From positions 1-32,058 of the forward strand of contig JAKAFB010000037.1 in assembly GCA_021818105.1 (NCBI GenBank): a stretch of 32,058 nt of DNA, written 5' to 3'. The notes below the pieces were generated by a model. That model was given only the letters and a program-made list of their open reading frames with translations. It was not told the origin of the DNA and searched no databases. This DNA is from Acidobacteriota bacterium. Lineage in GTDB: Bacteria; Acidobacteriota; Terriglobia; Terriglobales; Acidobacteriaceae. A program made the translations under genes and the position numbers. Of the stretch, positions 1 to 8,821 are shown piece after piece (position 1 is the first letter of the stretch; every line of letters starts with the position of its first letter).

Positions 1-1
1 C

Positions 2-1297
2 ATTCCGATTCTCGAGCCCTACTCGGCGTCCAATCTCACGCCCGCGCCTGACCTGGTCGTCATCGGCAACGCTCTCTCCCGCGGCAATCCTGAGGTTGAG
101 CACATTCTCGACGCGCGTCTTCCCTTCGCCTCCATGGCCGCCCTCTTGCGCGAAGAGTTCCTCGCTCATCGCGAGTCCCTCGTCGTCGCCGGCACTCACG
201 GCAAAACCACCACCACCAGCATGCTCGCGTGGATCTACCAGGTCGCCGCCCGCGAAAATCCCGCACTCGAGCCGTCCTTCCTCATCGGCGGTGTCGCGGA
301 GAACTTCGGCACCAGCTTCCAGCTCCGGCCCACGCACACCTTCATCGTCGAAGGCGACGAGTATGACACCGCCTTCTTCGACAAGGGCCCCAAGTTCCTC
401 CATTACTTCCCAGACGCGCTCATCCTCACCCACGTCGAGTTCGACCACGCCGACATCTACGCCGACCTCGACGCCGTCAAGGTCGCCTTCAAGCGCCTCG
501 TCAATCTCGTCCCCCGTCGCGGCGTCATCATCGCCTACGACGCCAGCCCAAACGTCACCGAGTGCATCTCCCGCGCCTTCTGCCCCGTGGAGCGCTATGG
601 CTTCAGCGACGAAGCTCAATGGCAAATCAGGAATCTCCGCTATCACAATGGCCGTATGCACTGGGAGCTATGGCACAACGGCGCTCTTTGGTCTTACCTC
701 GAAATGCAGCTTGCCGGCGAACACAACGCGCTCAACGCCACCGCCGCAGCCGCTCTTGCCGCCAGTCGCGGCATCAGCCCCCAGGCCATTGCTGAGGCAC
801 TTGCCACCTTCAAGAGCGTCAAGCGCCGCCTCGAAGTCCGCGCACACATCCACGGAATCACCGTTATCGAGGACTTCGCGCATCACCCCACCGCCATTCG
901 CGAAACTCTCCGCGCTCTGCGCACCGTCTATCCGCAGTCGCGCATCTGGGCCGTGCTCGAGCCGCGCTCCAATACGCTTCGCCGCAAGGTCCTGGAGTCC
1001 GATCTGGTTCAGAGTCTGCGCCTTGCCGACCGAGTCATCCTCGCCGGCGTCTATCAGCAGCAGCGCATCCCGGATGCCGAGCGCTTCCATCCCGAAGACG
1101 TAGTGCGCGCGCTCAATGCGCAGGGCACGCCCAGCGACCTCCACCCTGACGCCGATGCCATCGTTGCAATGCTCGCCCCACAGCTTCGCTCAGGCGATGT
1201 CGTCGCCATCCTTTCCAATGGCGGCTTTGACGGCATCTATGACAAGTTGCCTGCACGTCTCAATGAGATCCACACGCTGGAACAACCGACTGCATGA
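2..1297 (+). CDS. mpl: UDP-N-acetylmuramate:L-alanyl-gamma-D-glutamyl-meso-diaminopimelate ligase, 3' part
   Basis: This cytoplasmic ligase reattaches recycled murein tripeptide to UDP-MurNAc, using ATP. The reading frame is open from the first bases of the window (431 residues seen), so the start lies upstream; the internal ATG at 134 is not the start, since LPFASMAALLREEF runs through it. The Mur-ligase P-loop GTHGKTTTTS is at about nt 191-220. EGDEYDTAFFDKGPKFLHY, EDFAHHPTAI and EPRSNT are the features that separate Mpl from MurC (known for the family). The last codons overlap the plsC start as ATGA (1294-1297), which implies translational coupling. Confident in family; only the N-terminus is missing. 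Confidence 0.93.
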   Translation: MPILEPYSASNLTPAPDLVVIGNALSRGNPEVEHILDARLPFASMAALLREEFLAHRESLVVAGTHGKTTTTSMLAWIYQVAARENPALEPSFLIGGVAENFGTSFQLRPTHTFIVEGDEYDTAFFDKGPKFLHYFPDALILTHVEFDHADIYADLDAVKVAFKRLVNLVPRRGVIIAYDASPNVTECISRAFCPVERYGFSDEAQWQIRNLRYHNGRMHWELWHNGALWSYLEMQLAGEHNALNATAAAALAASRGISPQAIAEALATFKSVKRRLEVRAHIHGITVIEDFAHHPTAIRETLRALRTVYPQSRIWAVLEPRSNTLRRKVLESDLVQSLRLADRVILAGVYQQQRIPDAERFHPEDVVRALNAQGTPSDLHPDADAIVAMLAPQLRSGDVVAILSNGGFDGIYDKLPARLNEIHTLEQPTA

Positions 1298-2004
1298 TCG
1301 CTTCGCTCGTTATCCTTGCCACCATCATCGCGCTCGGCCTGCCCGCTGCCATCATCTTCATTCCACTCGCTGTCCTCACCGGCAATGCCACGCCGCTCTA
1401 CAACGTCTCGCAGCGCATCGTGCGCGCCGCTTTCTGGATGGGTGGTATTCGCGTGCATGTCGTTGGTGCCGAGCACGTGCCCGCCAACACCGCCTGCATC
1501 TTCATGGCCAATCATGTCTCTAACCTGGACCCGCCCGCGCTCTTCCCACAGCTCCCAGGACGCACATCCGCCTTTCTCAAGCGGTCACTGCTCAAGATCC
1601 CAATTCTGGGTTTTGGCTTAAAGCTGGGTGAGTTCATCCCCGTCGATCGCGATGGCCGCGTTGAAGGCGCAATCGAGAGCATGCGTGCAGCCCAGCACGT
1701 CCTCGCCAAAGGAATTCACATCACTACATTTGTTGAGGGTACCCGTTCACGCGATGGTCGCATGCTGCCCTTCAAGAAAGGTCCCTTCTTTCTTGCCATG
1801 GAAACCGGCGTGCCATGTATCCCCGTCTCCATCCATGGAACCGAGACGATGATGGCCAAGGGGAGTCTGCGCATCAGGCCTGCCACAGCACACATCGTCT
1901 TCCACCCGTCCATCTATCCGCGAGACTTTACTTCACGTGATGAGTTGATGAAAGCCGTGCGAGATTCCATTGCCTCCGGCCTGCCGGAGTGGATGCGCAC
2001 CTGA
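1294..2004 (+). CDS. plsC: 1-acyl-sn-glycerol-3-phosphate acyltransferase (PlsC/LPLAT family)
   Basis: A 236-aa membrane-bound acyltransferase that should transfer an acyl chain to lysophosphatidic acid, giving phosphatidic acid. An N-terminal hydrophobic segment lies at about residues 3-30. The catalytic HX4D motif is H74 to D79 (NHVSNLD), and the substrate-binding EGTR box is at 148-151, followed by RSRDG. PVSIHG near residue 176 matches block IV. The ATG overlaps the mpl stop by 4 bp, so it is probably made from the same transcript. It converges with the SPOR gene with only 4 bp between the stop codons, and I see no clear terminator there. Other members of the family act on other lysolipids, so the substrate is inferred. 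Confidence 0.87.
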   Translation: MIASLVILATIIALGLPAAIIFIPLAVLTGNATPLYNVSQRIVRAAFWMGGIRVHVVGAEHVPANTACIFMANHVSNLDPPALFPQLPGRTSAFLKRSLLKIPILGFGLKLGEFIPVDRDGRVEGAIESMRAAQHVLAKGIHITTFVEGTRSRDGRMLPFKKGPFFLAMETGVPCIPVSIHGTETMMAKGSLRIRPATAHIVFHPSIYPRDFTSRDELMKAVRDSIASGLPEWMRT

Positions 2005-2008
2005 CGCT

Positions 2009-2707
2009 CTACGGTTGCACCACAGCGTTGTACCCATCACTCAGCAATTTCTGGCACATCGCATTCGCATCCGTGCGAGTCGTAAAAGGCCCCACCTGCA
2101 CGTGAATCAATCCATCCGCGAGTTCGCGCGCTGTCACGGCAAAGCCCCGCTGTCGCAGCGCATTCACCAGCACCCGTGCATCCTCCACATGCGACACTGC
2201 GGCCACCTGCACCATTAGTTGCTCTGCCTGCGTTGTCGCCTGATGCACCGCATTGCTCATCGTTCCAGGCGCTGCCACCTGCCCAACTGTACTGTTCTGC
2301 GCTGGCAGAGCTGGCCTCACGAGCATCTGGCTCGTCTCATTTTGGGTGGCACCCTCACTCGGCGCATAAGACGTCAACGGATTCGCAGCATGGTTTCCGT
2401 CCGCGGGTGTCACCTGCTGCATGTTTTCAATCTCCGGCTGCGCCGTTGAAACCGTACTCGCCGCCGTCGGCTTGGTCAGCGCGTTCGTCGTCGGCGCCGG
2501 CATCGGCTGCCCCGGCGCTGGCTGCGTCGTCGCCACCGACGGCCCCGCCGCATGTCTGCCTGCCGCAAATCCCAATGCAAAGAAGAGCGCACACAGCACC
2601 AGCAGCCCGATGCCGATTCCCGTCAGCGCCAGCGGTCCCAGCGTCACCTCTTTGTCGCGACGCTCCTCCGCCGGCTCAAACTCTCCTACGCCAAATCCTC
2701 GCTGCAT
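2009..2707 (-). CDS. SPOR-domain membrane protein
   Basis: A 232-aa protein with a short charged N-terminus, one membrane segment (about 25-49), a long Ala/Pro/Thr/Gln-rich linker (about 55-155) and a C-terminal SPOR domain (about 160-232; LMVQVAAVSHVEDARVLVNA, then VQVGPFTTRTDANAMCQKL). SPOR domains bind denuded septal glycan (established), so this is probably a periplasmic peptidoglycan-binding, division-associated protein anchored in the inner membrane. It is the last gene of a minus-strand run, 12 bp after the slipin stop, with AAGGAAGGA a few bases before its ATG. The specific role is unknown. Confidence 0.85.
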   Translation of the reverse strand: MQRGFGVGEFEPAEERRDKEVTLGPLALTGIGIGLLVLCALFFALGFAAGRHAAGPSVATTQPAPGQPMPAPTTNALTKPTAASTVSTAQPEIENMQQVTPADGNHAANPLTSYAPSEGATQNETSQMLVRPALPAQNSTVGQVAAPGTMSNAVHQATTQAEQLMVQVAAVSHVEDARVLVNALRQRGFAVTARELADGLIHVQVGPFTTRTDANAMCQKLLSDGYNAVVQP

Positions 2708-2719
2708 AATCCTTCCTTG

Positions 2720-3505
2720 CTATTTCTTTTCTTCCCCCTGCTTGGCCGCGCCGCCCATCTTGTTCAACAGGGACAGCAGTTCCACCGGCAGCGGAAAGAT
2801 GATCGTCGTGTTCTTCTCCACGCCAATTTCCGTCAGCGTTTGCAGGTAGCGCAGTTGCAGCGTAATCGGTTGCTCCGCCAGCAGCGCCGCCGCGTCCACC
2901 AGTTTCTGCGCCGCATTGAACTCGCCCTCCGCATGAATGATCTTCGACCGCTTCTCGCGCTCCGCTTCGGCCTGTTTCGCCATCGCGCGCAACATCTGCT
3001 CCGGAAGGTCCACCTGCTTCACTTCTACGGAGATCACCTTCACACCAAACGGCTCGGTGCGCTGGTCGATGATGGACTGAATACGCAGATTCAGCTTGTC
3101 GCGATGACTCAGCAGCTCATCCAGTTCCACCTCGCCCAGCACGGAGCGCAGCGTCGTCTGCGCGAACTGCGAGGTCTGGTACACGTAGTTCGACACCTTG
3201 ATGGCCGCTGCATTCGGGTCCACCACATACAGCGTCACCACCGCATTTACCTTGAGGGTCACGTTGTCCCGCGTAATCACATCCTGCGGCGGAACCTCCA
3301 GCACCTCCTGCCGCAGCGAGATGCGAATCATCTGGTCAATCGGCCTGAACACCAGTATGATGCCCGGCCCCTTCGGCGTTGCCAGTGCGCGACCCAACCT
3401 GAAAATCACCGCCCGCTCATAGTCACGCAGAATCTTGATGGAGTTGATCAGGTACAGCGCCACAATCGCAAGAACTATCAAAATCGGAATCGGCAGCTCT
3501 GCCAT
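2720..3505 (-). CDS. slipin / stomatin-like SPFH membrane protein
   Basis: A 261-aa SPFH-family protein. An N-terminal membrane hairpin (about 4-22, [15 protein letters not shown]) is followed by the SPFH domain with the slipin signature [17 protein letters not shown], then a charged coiled coil ([19 protein letters not shown]) and a hydrophobic C-terminus. I chose the ATG at 3505 because GAGGA lies about 8 bp upstream; ATG 3511 is too close to it, and the longer frame to 3619 would run into the NfeD gene. Slipins form oligomers on the inner membrane and pair with NfeD proteases (established). The gene follows NfeD by about 50 bp. Confidence 0.9.
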   Translation of the reverse strand: MAELPIPILIVLAIVALYLINSIKILRDYERAVIFRLGRALATPKGPGIILVFRPIDQMIRISLRQEVLEVPPQDVITRDNVTLKVNAVVTLYVVDPNAAAIKVSNYVYQTSQFAQTTLRSVLGEVELDELLSHRDKLNLRIQSIIDQRTEPFGVKVISVEVKQVDLPEQMLRAMAKQAEAEREKRSKIIHAEGEFNAAQKLVDAAALLAEQPITLQLRYLQTLTEIGVEKNTTIIFPLPVELLSLLNKMGGAAKQGEEKK

Positions 3506-3557
3506 CGCCATTTCCTCACTCAGCAGGGATTGTACCCCACATTTCTCTCGCTCCGCT

Positions 3558-4895
3558 CTAAGCAGCCGGCGGAGCACCCCTTTGCTCAATCGGCTCCACC
3601 CGCAGCAGGTACTGTTCATGCCCTACCACGCGCACTCGCGCATCCTTGGGCACTGGTACGTTTGAAGACGCTTTCCATATCTCGCCCTCCACCAGTACAT
3701 GCCCCTCCGGCGCCAATGGCTCCATCGCCTGCGCCTCCTTGCCCACCATCGCGTCCGCGCCCATCTTCGCCTTCATCCGCCGCGCGCGCACCGCCAGCCT
3801 TACAAGAAAAACCGTGATGCCCCCAAAACCCGCACTCACCCCGATCGCCACCCACGGGTTGATAGCCATCTCCGGAATCGGCGCCGCCACCAGCGTCAGT
3901 GTTCCAAACGTCAGGCACATAATGCCCGCTATCGCCAGCGCGCCATGCCCGCCAAACTTCGCCTCCAGCAACAGCAGCACCAGAGCCGCCACCAGCAGCA
4001 GCACCGCTGTATAGCGAATTGGCAGCAGGTTCAGCCCGAAGATGCCCAGCATCACCATCAGTGTTCCCAGCGCTCCCGGAACAATCGTGCCCGGCGTGTT
4101 GAACTCCAGATAAATCAGCAGTCCCCCGACCACCAGCAGCAGCAACGCGATATTGGGATTCACCAGCCAGCTCAGTAGCTCCTCGCGCACACTGGGCTTC
4201 ACCACCTCAATCCGCGCATCGGTCAGGTGCAGCACCTGCTTCGATCCATCCATGCGCGTGATCTCACGCCCATCCAACGTCGCCAGTAGTTGCGCTTCGC
4301 TCGTCGCCGTCAGGTCAATTAGATGCTGCGCCAGCGCCTCTTCGGCCGTGTAGGAGTGCGAAGCTTCCACTGCGGCCTGTGCCGCTTCTGCATTGCGATT
4401 GCGACGCGTCACGTACGAGCGTAAAAACGCCTCCGTATCGTTCACAATCTTCTGCTTCATCGTGTCGTCGAGTTTTCCGATTTCCAACACAGGATGCGCT
4501 GCGCCAGCATTCGTTCCCGGAGCCATCGCCGCTACGTCTGCCGCCTCCAGCAGAAAAAAGCCCGCAGACCCCGCCCGCGCTCCCGCTGGCGCCACATACA
4601 CAATCACCGGCTCCGGCGAGCTCAATATCGCGCCTACCATCTCGCGCGTCGACTCCAGCATCCCACCCGGCGTATCCAGTTCCACCAGCAGTGCCTCAGC
4701 GCCCTTCGCATGGGCCTGTGCAATCGCTCGTTCCAGCATGCCCGCGCTCACCGGCTGGATGGTGTCCGCAAGCACCAGCTTCACCACCAGTGGCTGCGCT
4801 GCCCGCACCGGCAAAGCCAGTCCAAGCAACAGCCACGCCCAAACAGTCCAAACAATCCTGCCGTGGAACTTCAACCCGCTCACTTGCTGAGCCAT
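3558..4895 (-). CDS. NfeD family membrane-bound ClpP-class serine protease (long form)
   Basis: A 445-aa full-length NfeD. A signal or anchor segment lies at 13-32, a ClpP-like protease domain at about 36-210, several membrane helices between about 245 and 372, and the C-terminal OB-fold (NfeD) domain at about 385-437. The likely nucleophile is S110 in ARAGSAGFF and the likely general base is K149 in KQKIVND, by analogy with PH1510 (S97/K138). The long form cleaves the hydrophobic C-terminus of its partner stomatin in archaea (established); the slipin directly downstream would be the substrate or partner here (inference). GGAG lies about 7 bp before the ATG. The gene starts 28 bp after the TPR gene stop. 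Confidence 0.92.
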   Translation of the reverse strand: MAQQVSGLKFHGRIVWTVWAWLLLGLALPVRAAQPLVVKLVLADTIQPVSAGMLERAIAQAHAKGAEALLVELDTPGGMLESTREMVGAILSSPEPVIVYVAPAGARAGSAGFFLLEAADVAAMAPGTNAGAAHPVLEIGKLDDTMKQKIVNDTEAFLRSYVTRRNRNAEAAQAAVEASHSYTAEEALAQHLIDLTATSEAQLLATLDGREITRMDGSKQVLHLTDARIEVVKPSVREELLSWLVNPNIALLLLVVGGLLIYLEFNTPGTIVPGALGTLMVMLGIFGLNLLPIRYTAVLLLVAALVLLLLEAKFGGHGALAIAGIMCLTFGTLTLVAAPIPEMAINPWVAIGVSAGFGGITVFLVRLAVRARRMKAKMGADAMVGKEAQAMEPLAPEGHVLVEGEIWKASSNVPVPKDARVRVVGHEQYLLRVEPIEQRGAPPAA

Positions 4896-4923
4896 GGCCT
4901 ACTCCTGCATCGGCACCTGCGGT

Positions 4924-6561
4924 TTATTGCGTTTTGCTTGCCTTACGATCGATCTGCTGTTTCAACTCCCGCGCCACCATGTTCTCCGGATCCAGCTTCA
5001 GCGCTTCATCGGCTTCACGGCCCGCATCCTCCAGCCGATTCCCGGCAAGATCCAGCCGGCAGAGCACCAGATGCGCTTCCACCGAGGGCCCCAGTGCCAG
5101 CGCTGCCTGCGCTTCCTTCCGTGCACCTGCGGCATCGCCCGTCCGCTCGCGCACTTCAGCCAGTCCCACATGCGCCGCCGCAACTGAGCCATCCGCAGCC
5201 ACTGCCAACTGGTACATTCGCTCTGCTTCCAGCAGCAGCCCGCGGTTGAGGTAATCCTTTGCCTGCCCGGCCAGCTGCTTCGCTCGCTCCGGCGCGCTCA
5301 GCGCAGCCAAACGCTCCGTCTCCATCTGGTCCATCATCACGGCCGCCTGACGAAACGCCGATGCGTCAAAGGTGCGCACTATCCTCTCCAGCGGATCGCT
5401 TTGTGTATTTGCATCGGTTGGCCTGGACGCCTTCCACACCGCCAGCAGCCCTTGCGCCTCGCTGTCATGCGCCCGCAGCTTCAGGCATTCGCCCATCTCT
5501 TGCAACGCCTCGGCCGCATCCCCTTTGCGCTTCAAACTCAACGCTAGGTTAAAGTGATAATCCGGCGCGCTCGGGTCCGCCGATACAGCCTTGCGAAACA
5601 GCGCGCTCCCATCCTTGCCCTGTCGGCTCAGGGCCACACCTTGGTTGTTCAGCACCTCCGCCAGCGGCAGCACCTGCGCCACCCCGGCAAAGGCCTCCTC
5701 TGCCTTGGGATAGCTCCCGGAAAAGAGCAGCGATAATCCGCGATAGAATCCTGCCTCCAGACTGTCGGCGCTGTTTCGAGCCACCTTTGCAAACGCCGCT
5801 GCGGCTTCTTCATACTGTTGATCGTTGTAGTCCTCGCGTCCCAGTGCCATCCACGCACGGCTCAGATCCGGACTCAGCTCCACCGCCTTCTTCAGATGCC
5901 GCAGCCGCTCCGCTTGGTCTGGCTCCGTAATGCCCCGGATGTACTGCTCAAATGCATCTAGGCGCATGTTCTTGCCAGCCGCCACAAACGTCTCTTCACT
6001 TCCCGTGAAGTTCGGATCCAGTTGTCGCGTCACTTCCCAGGCCAGCGAGTCAAACACGGCAATGAGCGAGTTCATGGCGCCCCGCGACGTGATCGGCTGG
6101 CTCATCCGCAGATGCGGCACGTCGACCACCTGTGCTTCCGCCACAATGTCCTTGCCCTCCGTCTTGTAGCTGCCCACAATAATCGAATCGGCATCCAGAG
6201 TCTGCGCCAGCTTCAGCGCCGTCGCGCGCGAGGGCTCAAATCCTTCTGGAAGTCCCAGGTGGTCCAGCGCATACAGCCGGTCTGCGCGGCTCATCGGTGC
6301 AAACCCCGCAGACGCGAGCCGGCTGCTCAACAGCGAGGGCGCCGCCTCGCGAATCCACTCCAGGCCTGGCTGCCCCGTCTCGTTGTCAAAAGGCAACACT
6401 AGCAGAATCCGTCCGCGGTCCGCCGCTGAACCAGCCTGCCCATTCCCCGTGGCCTGCGCCTGTACTCGTAAGCATGTTAGCAGTGCTGAGATCACCGCCA
6501 AACCGGTGATAACCTTTGCCGGGCGGGCTCCAATCTTGCGAAATGAAGAAAATTTAAGCAC
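4924..6561 (-). CDS. secreted TolB-N-like / TPR repeat protein
   Basis: An exported protein of about 545 aa. A signal peptide ends at VQAQA. A domain with the pattern LLVLPFDNETGQPGLEWIREA follows, resembling the TolB N-terminal/FlgO-like fold, and then a long run of TPRs (for example SRAWMALGREDYNDQQYEEAAAAF and PDYHFNLALSLKRKGDAAEAL). The start is uncertain. A TTG at 6618 gives 564 aa, overlaps the upstream stop by 4 bp and has GGGGGA in front of it. The GTG at 6561, used here, gives a normal signal peptide and lies 10 bp after a perfect TATAAT. It probably acts as a periplasmic scaffold; nothing in it suggests an enzyme. It sits between the glycosyltransferase and NfeD genes. Confidence 0.75.
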   Translation of the reverse strand: MLKFSSFRKIGARPAKVITGLAVISALLTCLRVQAQATGNGQAGSAADRGRILLVLPFDNETGQPGLEWIREAAPSLLSSRLASAGFAPMSRADRLYALDHLGLPEGFEPSRATALKLAQTLDADSIIVGSYKTEGKDIVAEAQVVDVPHLRMSQPITSRGAMNSLIAVFDSLAWEVTRQLDPNFTGSEETFVAAGKNMRLDAFEQYIRGITEPDQAERLRHLKKAVELSPDLSRAWMALGREDYNDQQYEEAAAAFAKVARNSADSLEAGFYRGLSLLFSGSYPKAEEAFAGVAQVLPLAEVLNNQGVALSRQGKDGSALFRKAVSADPSAPDYHFNLALSLKRKGDAAEALQEMGECLKLRAHDSEAQGLLAVWKASRPTDANTQSDPLERIVRTFDASAFRQAAVMMDQMETERLAALSAPERAKQLAGQAKDYLNRGLLLEAERMYQLAVAADGSVAAAHVGLAEVRERTGDAAGARKEAQAALALGPSVEAHLVLCRLDLAGNRLEDAGREADEALKLDPENMVARELKQQIDRKASKTQ

Positions 6562-6571
6562 AACAAGGCTG

Positions 6572-6577
6572 ATTATA
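6572..6577 (-). promoter_or_regulatory. possible internal -10 element before the TPR gene
   Basis: On the minus strand a perfect TATAAT lies 10 bp before the GTG at 6561, so transcription would begin only a few bases before that codon. The matching -35 region (CGCAAG at 17 bp spacing) is poor. It may give the TPR-NfeD-slipin-SPOR half of the operon its own transcript, or be chance. Confidence 0.28.
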
Positions 6578-6614
6578 GGTTGTAAGACGCACGCCTTGCG
6601 CCACCGGCACGCCC

Positions 6615-8231
6615 TCAATATTCCCCCAGCGGCGCCATCCGCGCCTCAAACTGCCGATGAAACCGGATCAGCGCCACCCACATTCCGTCTCGATTCTCTC
6701 TCCATACCAGGTCGCCGCCCAGTTGCGCCGCTATCAACTCTGGCGGTAGGTCATGGTGCAACCCAAAGTAGCGCTCGTCCAGTTCCTTGCTCTTTGCGCC
6801 CAGCGTGAACCACGAGGGCTGTGGATCGTACTTTGTCGAAAACACCAATGCAGCCGAGTAACGCCCCGGCTCCGCCGCTGCCCGTGCTATCTGCTCCGCC
6901 GTAAAATCCTCCAGCGCAAACACCTCAAACGGATTCTTCACATAGCCCAGCTCCGGCCGCGTCAGCGCATCCGTCACCGGCCATGCTGACAGCACCACCG
7001 CCTCCGGATATCGCGTCTCGAGTTGCGCAATCCCCGCCTGCTCCATTCGGATTACCCGCGCATACTGCAGGTTATCCTCCGGCGCAAATCCATACGGCGG
7101 ATTGATGAACAGGGCCGCCACAAATGCCGCCGCGGAAAATGCCGCCACCCCTTGCCAGTAGGGAATCCGCCGCCACATCGCCCACACCGCCAGCAGCAGC
7201 ACCAGCGGATACATCGGCAGCAGATACCGCGTTAGCAACGCCCCGCCCAGCGCGCTGAAAAACAGCGCATTCACCGCCAGCACCCCGTAAATCCGTCGGA
7301 CCGTCACCCTGCTCAGCGCCGCCCGCTCGCGCCCCTGCGCATCCTTGCGCGGAGCCAGCGTCAGCGCCGCCATTCCCATGAGCACCGGCACAAACAGGTT
7401 CATGTGCCCCGTCAAGTGCAACACCCGGTGCACAAACGCCGCCAGAATCCGCACCGGCGCCACCGTCGTCTCCGCGTTGTAGCGTAAGAACTCCGGATTC
7501 CCGAACAGATAGCCCGTCCGCGCGTAGTGCCACGCATACCAGCCCGCCAGCGGCATCACGCACGCCGCCAGCCACGCCGCCTCGCGCAGCCGCGGCCAGC
7601 GCTCCGCAGACCGCGCCCGCAGCGCATCCACCAGGCTCATCGCCGCCAGCGTCAGCGGCACCGCAATCGACGTCTCCTTGCACAGCGCCGCCGCCATGAA
7701 CCACACCGCCGCCTTCCCCGGCTCGCGCCCACTCTCCGGCAGCGCATACACCAACCCCCACAGAGTGCAGGCCGCCGCAAAAATATCCGCGTGCGCCAGC
7801 GTGCTCTGCGCAAACCAGATCGGATACAGAGCCGTCAGCACCAGCGTCCAAAACGCCACCGCAGCAGTACCCGATATGCGCAGCGCCAGACGCCACACTG
7901 CCACCAGCCCCAGCGACGCCACCAGCAGCACCACTTCACGCGTCACCGCCGGCGTAAACCCCGCTACCTTCCACCAAAGCGCCAGGTAAACGCTCGGCAG
8001 CGGCGGATGCGCATTGCTCAATGTTGTAATCGGAATCAGCGAGCCCGTGCGAAAGAAGTCCCACGCTGCCGGTATGTAGTACCCCGCCTCGTCCCAGTAG
8101 TAGGGCAACCGCAGCAGCGAAGCATGGCTCGCATACAGCGCCGTAAAGATGAGCGGAAAGATCACCCACCCCGGCAGCGGAGCATCCCTGCGCGGCCTGT
8201 AGAAAAAGCCCCGTGGCGTTCGTTCATTCAT
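6615..8231 (-). CDS. GT39/ArnT-like polytopic glycosyltransferase
   Basis: A 538-aa integral membrane protein with about ten or more hydrophobic segments. The first periplasmic loop carries the acidic pair D47-E48 (YYWDEAGYY) and, about 30 residues on, NAHPPLPSVY. This DE plus HPPL arrangement is typical of GT-C enzymes (PMT/ArnT/GT39) that use polyprenyl-phosphate sugars (established for the fold). The C-terminal 150 residues look like a soluble periplasmic domain. Donor and acceptor are unknown. I used ATG 8231 rather than the TTG at 8243. The gene follows the DUF3467 gene by 22 bp and abuts the TPR gene, so all are probably co-transcribed. Confidence 0.82.
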   Translation of the reverse strand: MNERTPRGFFYRPRRDAPLPGWVIFPLIFTALYASHASLLRLPYYWDEAGYYIPAAWDFFRTGSLIPITTLSNAHPPLPSVYLALWWKVAGFTPAVTREVVLLVASLGLVAVWRLALRISGTAAVAFWTLVLTALYPIWFAQSTLAHADIFAAACTLWGLVYALPESGREPGKAAVWFMAAALCKETSIAVPLTLAAMSLVDALRARSAERWPRLREAAWLAACVMPLAGWYAWHYARTGYLFGNPEFLRYNAETTVAPVRILAAFVHRVLHLTGHMNLFVPVLMGMAALTLAPRKDAQGRERAALSRVTVRRIYGVLAVNALFFSALGGALLTRYLLPMYPLVLLLAVWAMWRRIPYWQGVAAFSAAAFVAALFINPPYGFAPEDNLQYARVIRMEQAGIAQLETRYPEAVVLSAWPVTDALTRPELGYVKNPFEVFALEDFTAEQIARAAAEPGRYSAALVFSTKYDPQPSWFTLGAKSKELDERYFGLHHDLPPELIAAQLGGDLVWRENRDGMWVALIRFHRQFEARMAPLGEY

Positions 8232-8253
8232 GACGTCCGACAACCGGCGCGCC

Positions 8254-8559
8254 CTAGTTCACCGGCCCCTGGGGCAGGTTCTGCGCCTGCGGCTCCAGGT
8301 TCAGCGTGCCAAAGGCCTGCTCATACTGCGCCAGGTTCTGCCCCAGCACATTCCACAGCGCCTTGGCCTGTTGCGGACTCAGATAGATTGCCTGATGGTT
8401 GCGAATCGTCACCTGGTCCGGACTCTCGCTCGAAGCAAGCCCAAATACCAGTTGGAAATCCCACACGCTCACGCGCACCTGCACGCTGTTGGCATAGGAC
8501 TCGCGGTAATCCGGGGACTGGGCAAGGTTCAACTGTGGCTGTTGCGGTGTCTGACTCAT
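8254..8559 (-). CDS. DUF3467 protein
   Basis: A 101-aa soluble protein matching the DUF3467 pattern: YANSVQVRVSVWDFQLVFG, then a short hydrophilic stretch and the LSPQQAKALWNVLGQNLAQYE helix. The biochemical function of the family is unknown. GGAG lies about 6 bp before the ATG. It is the first gene of the minus-strand run ending at 2009 and lies about 95 bp from the end of tRNA-Leu, so the run's main promoter should lie between 8560 and 8651; I found no convincing -35/-10 pair there. Confidence 0.85.
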   Translation of the reverse strand: MSQTPQQPQLNLAQSPDYRESYANSVQVRVSVWDFQLVFGLASSESPDQVTIRNHQAIYLSPQQAKALWNVLGQNLAQYEQAFGTLNLEPQAQNLPQGPVN

Positions 8560-8651
8560 GATGTCTCCAGCTTACCCTGCTCAGGGCCACATACGCAGCA
8601 TTCCAGCGTTCATCGCTTAGGCTGCGACATAGAGAGAAACGGGAATCAAGA

Positions 8652-8736
8652 TGGTGCGAAAGGAGGGACTCGAACCCTCATGGGTTTCCCCGCCAGATCC
8701 TAAGTCTGGTGCGTCTGCCAATTCCGCCACTTTCGC
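8652..8736 (-). tRNA. tRNA-Leu (anticodon UAG)
   Basis: The minus strand folds as a type II tRNA. The acceptor stem GCGAAAG pairs with CTTTCGC (8730-8736 with 8656-8662), followed by discriminator A and an encoded CCA (8652-8654). The anticodon stem CCAGA/TCTGG encloses the loop CTTAGGA, giving anticodon TAG. A long variable arm (GGGG AAA CCCAT) is present, as expected for leucine tRNA, and the T-loop GGTTCGAGTCC is normal. It reads CUA, plus CUG and other CUN codons depending on modification. Confidence 0.96.
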
Positions 8737-8821
8737 ACGCGCGCCAGCCGCGCAACCACGGCTCCATCAGCATTGTCGCACGGCCAAGCCCAATTCCCCA
8801 TCCGCGCCCATCCGTTCAGCC

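Noticed and set aside
3506..3619. Longer slipin start
   Set aside because: It would overlap NfeD by 62 bp and adds residues unlike any slipin N-terminus; GAGGA fits the start at 3505.
2552..3817. Long plus-strand open frame across slipin and NfeD genes
   Set aside because: It is antisense to two recognised genes, is rich in Arg/His/Gln as expected of a GC-rich shadow frame, and matches nothing.
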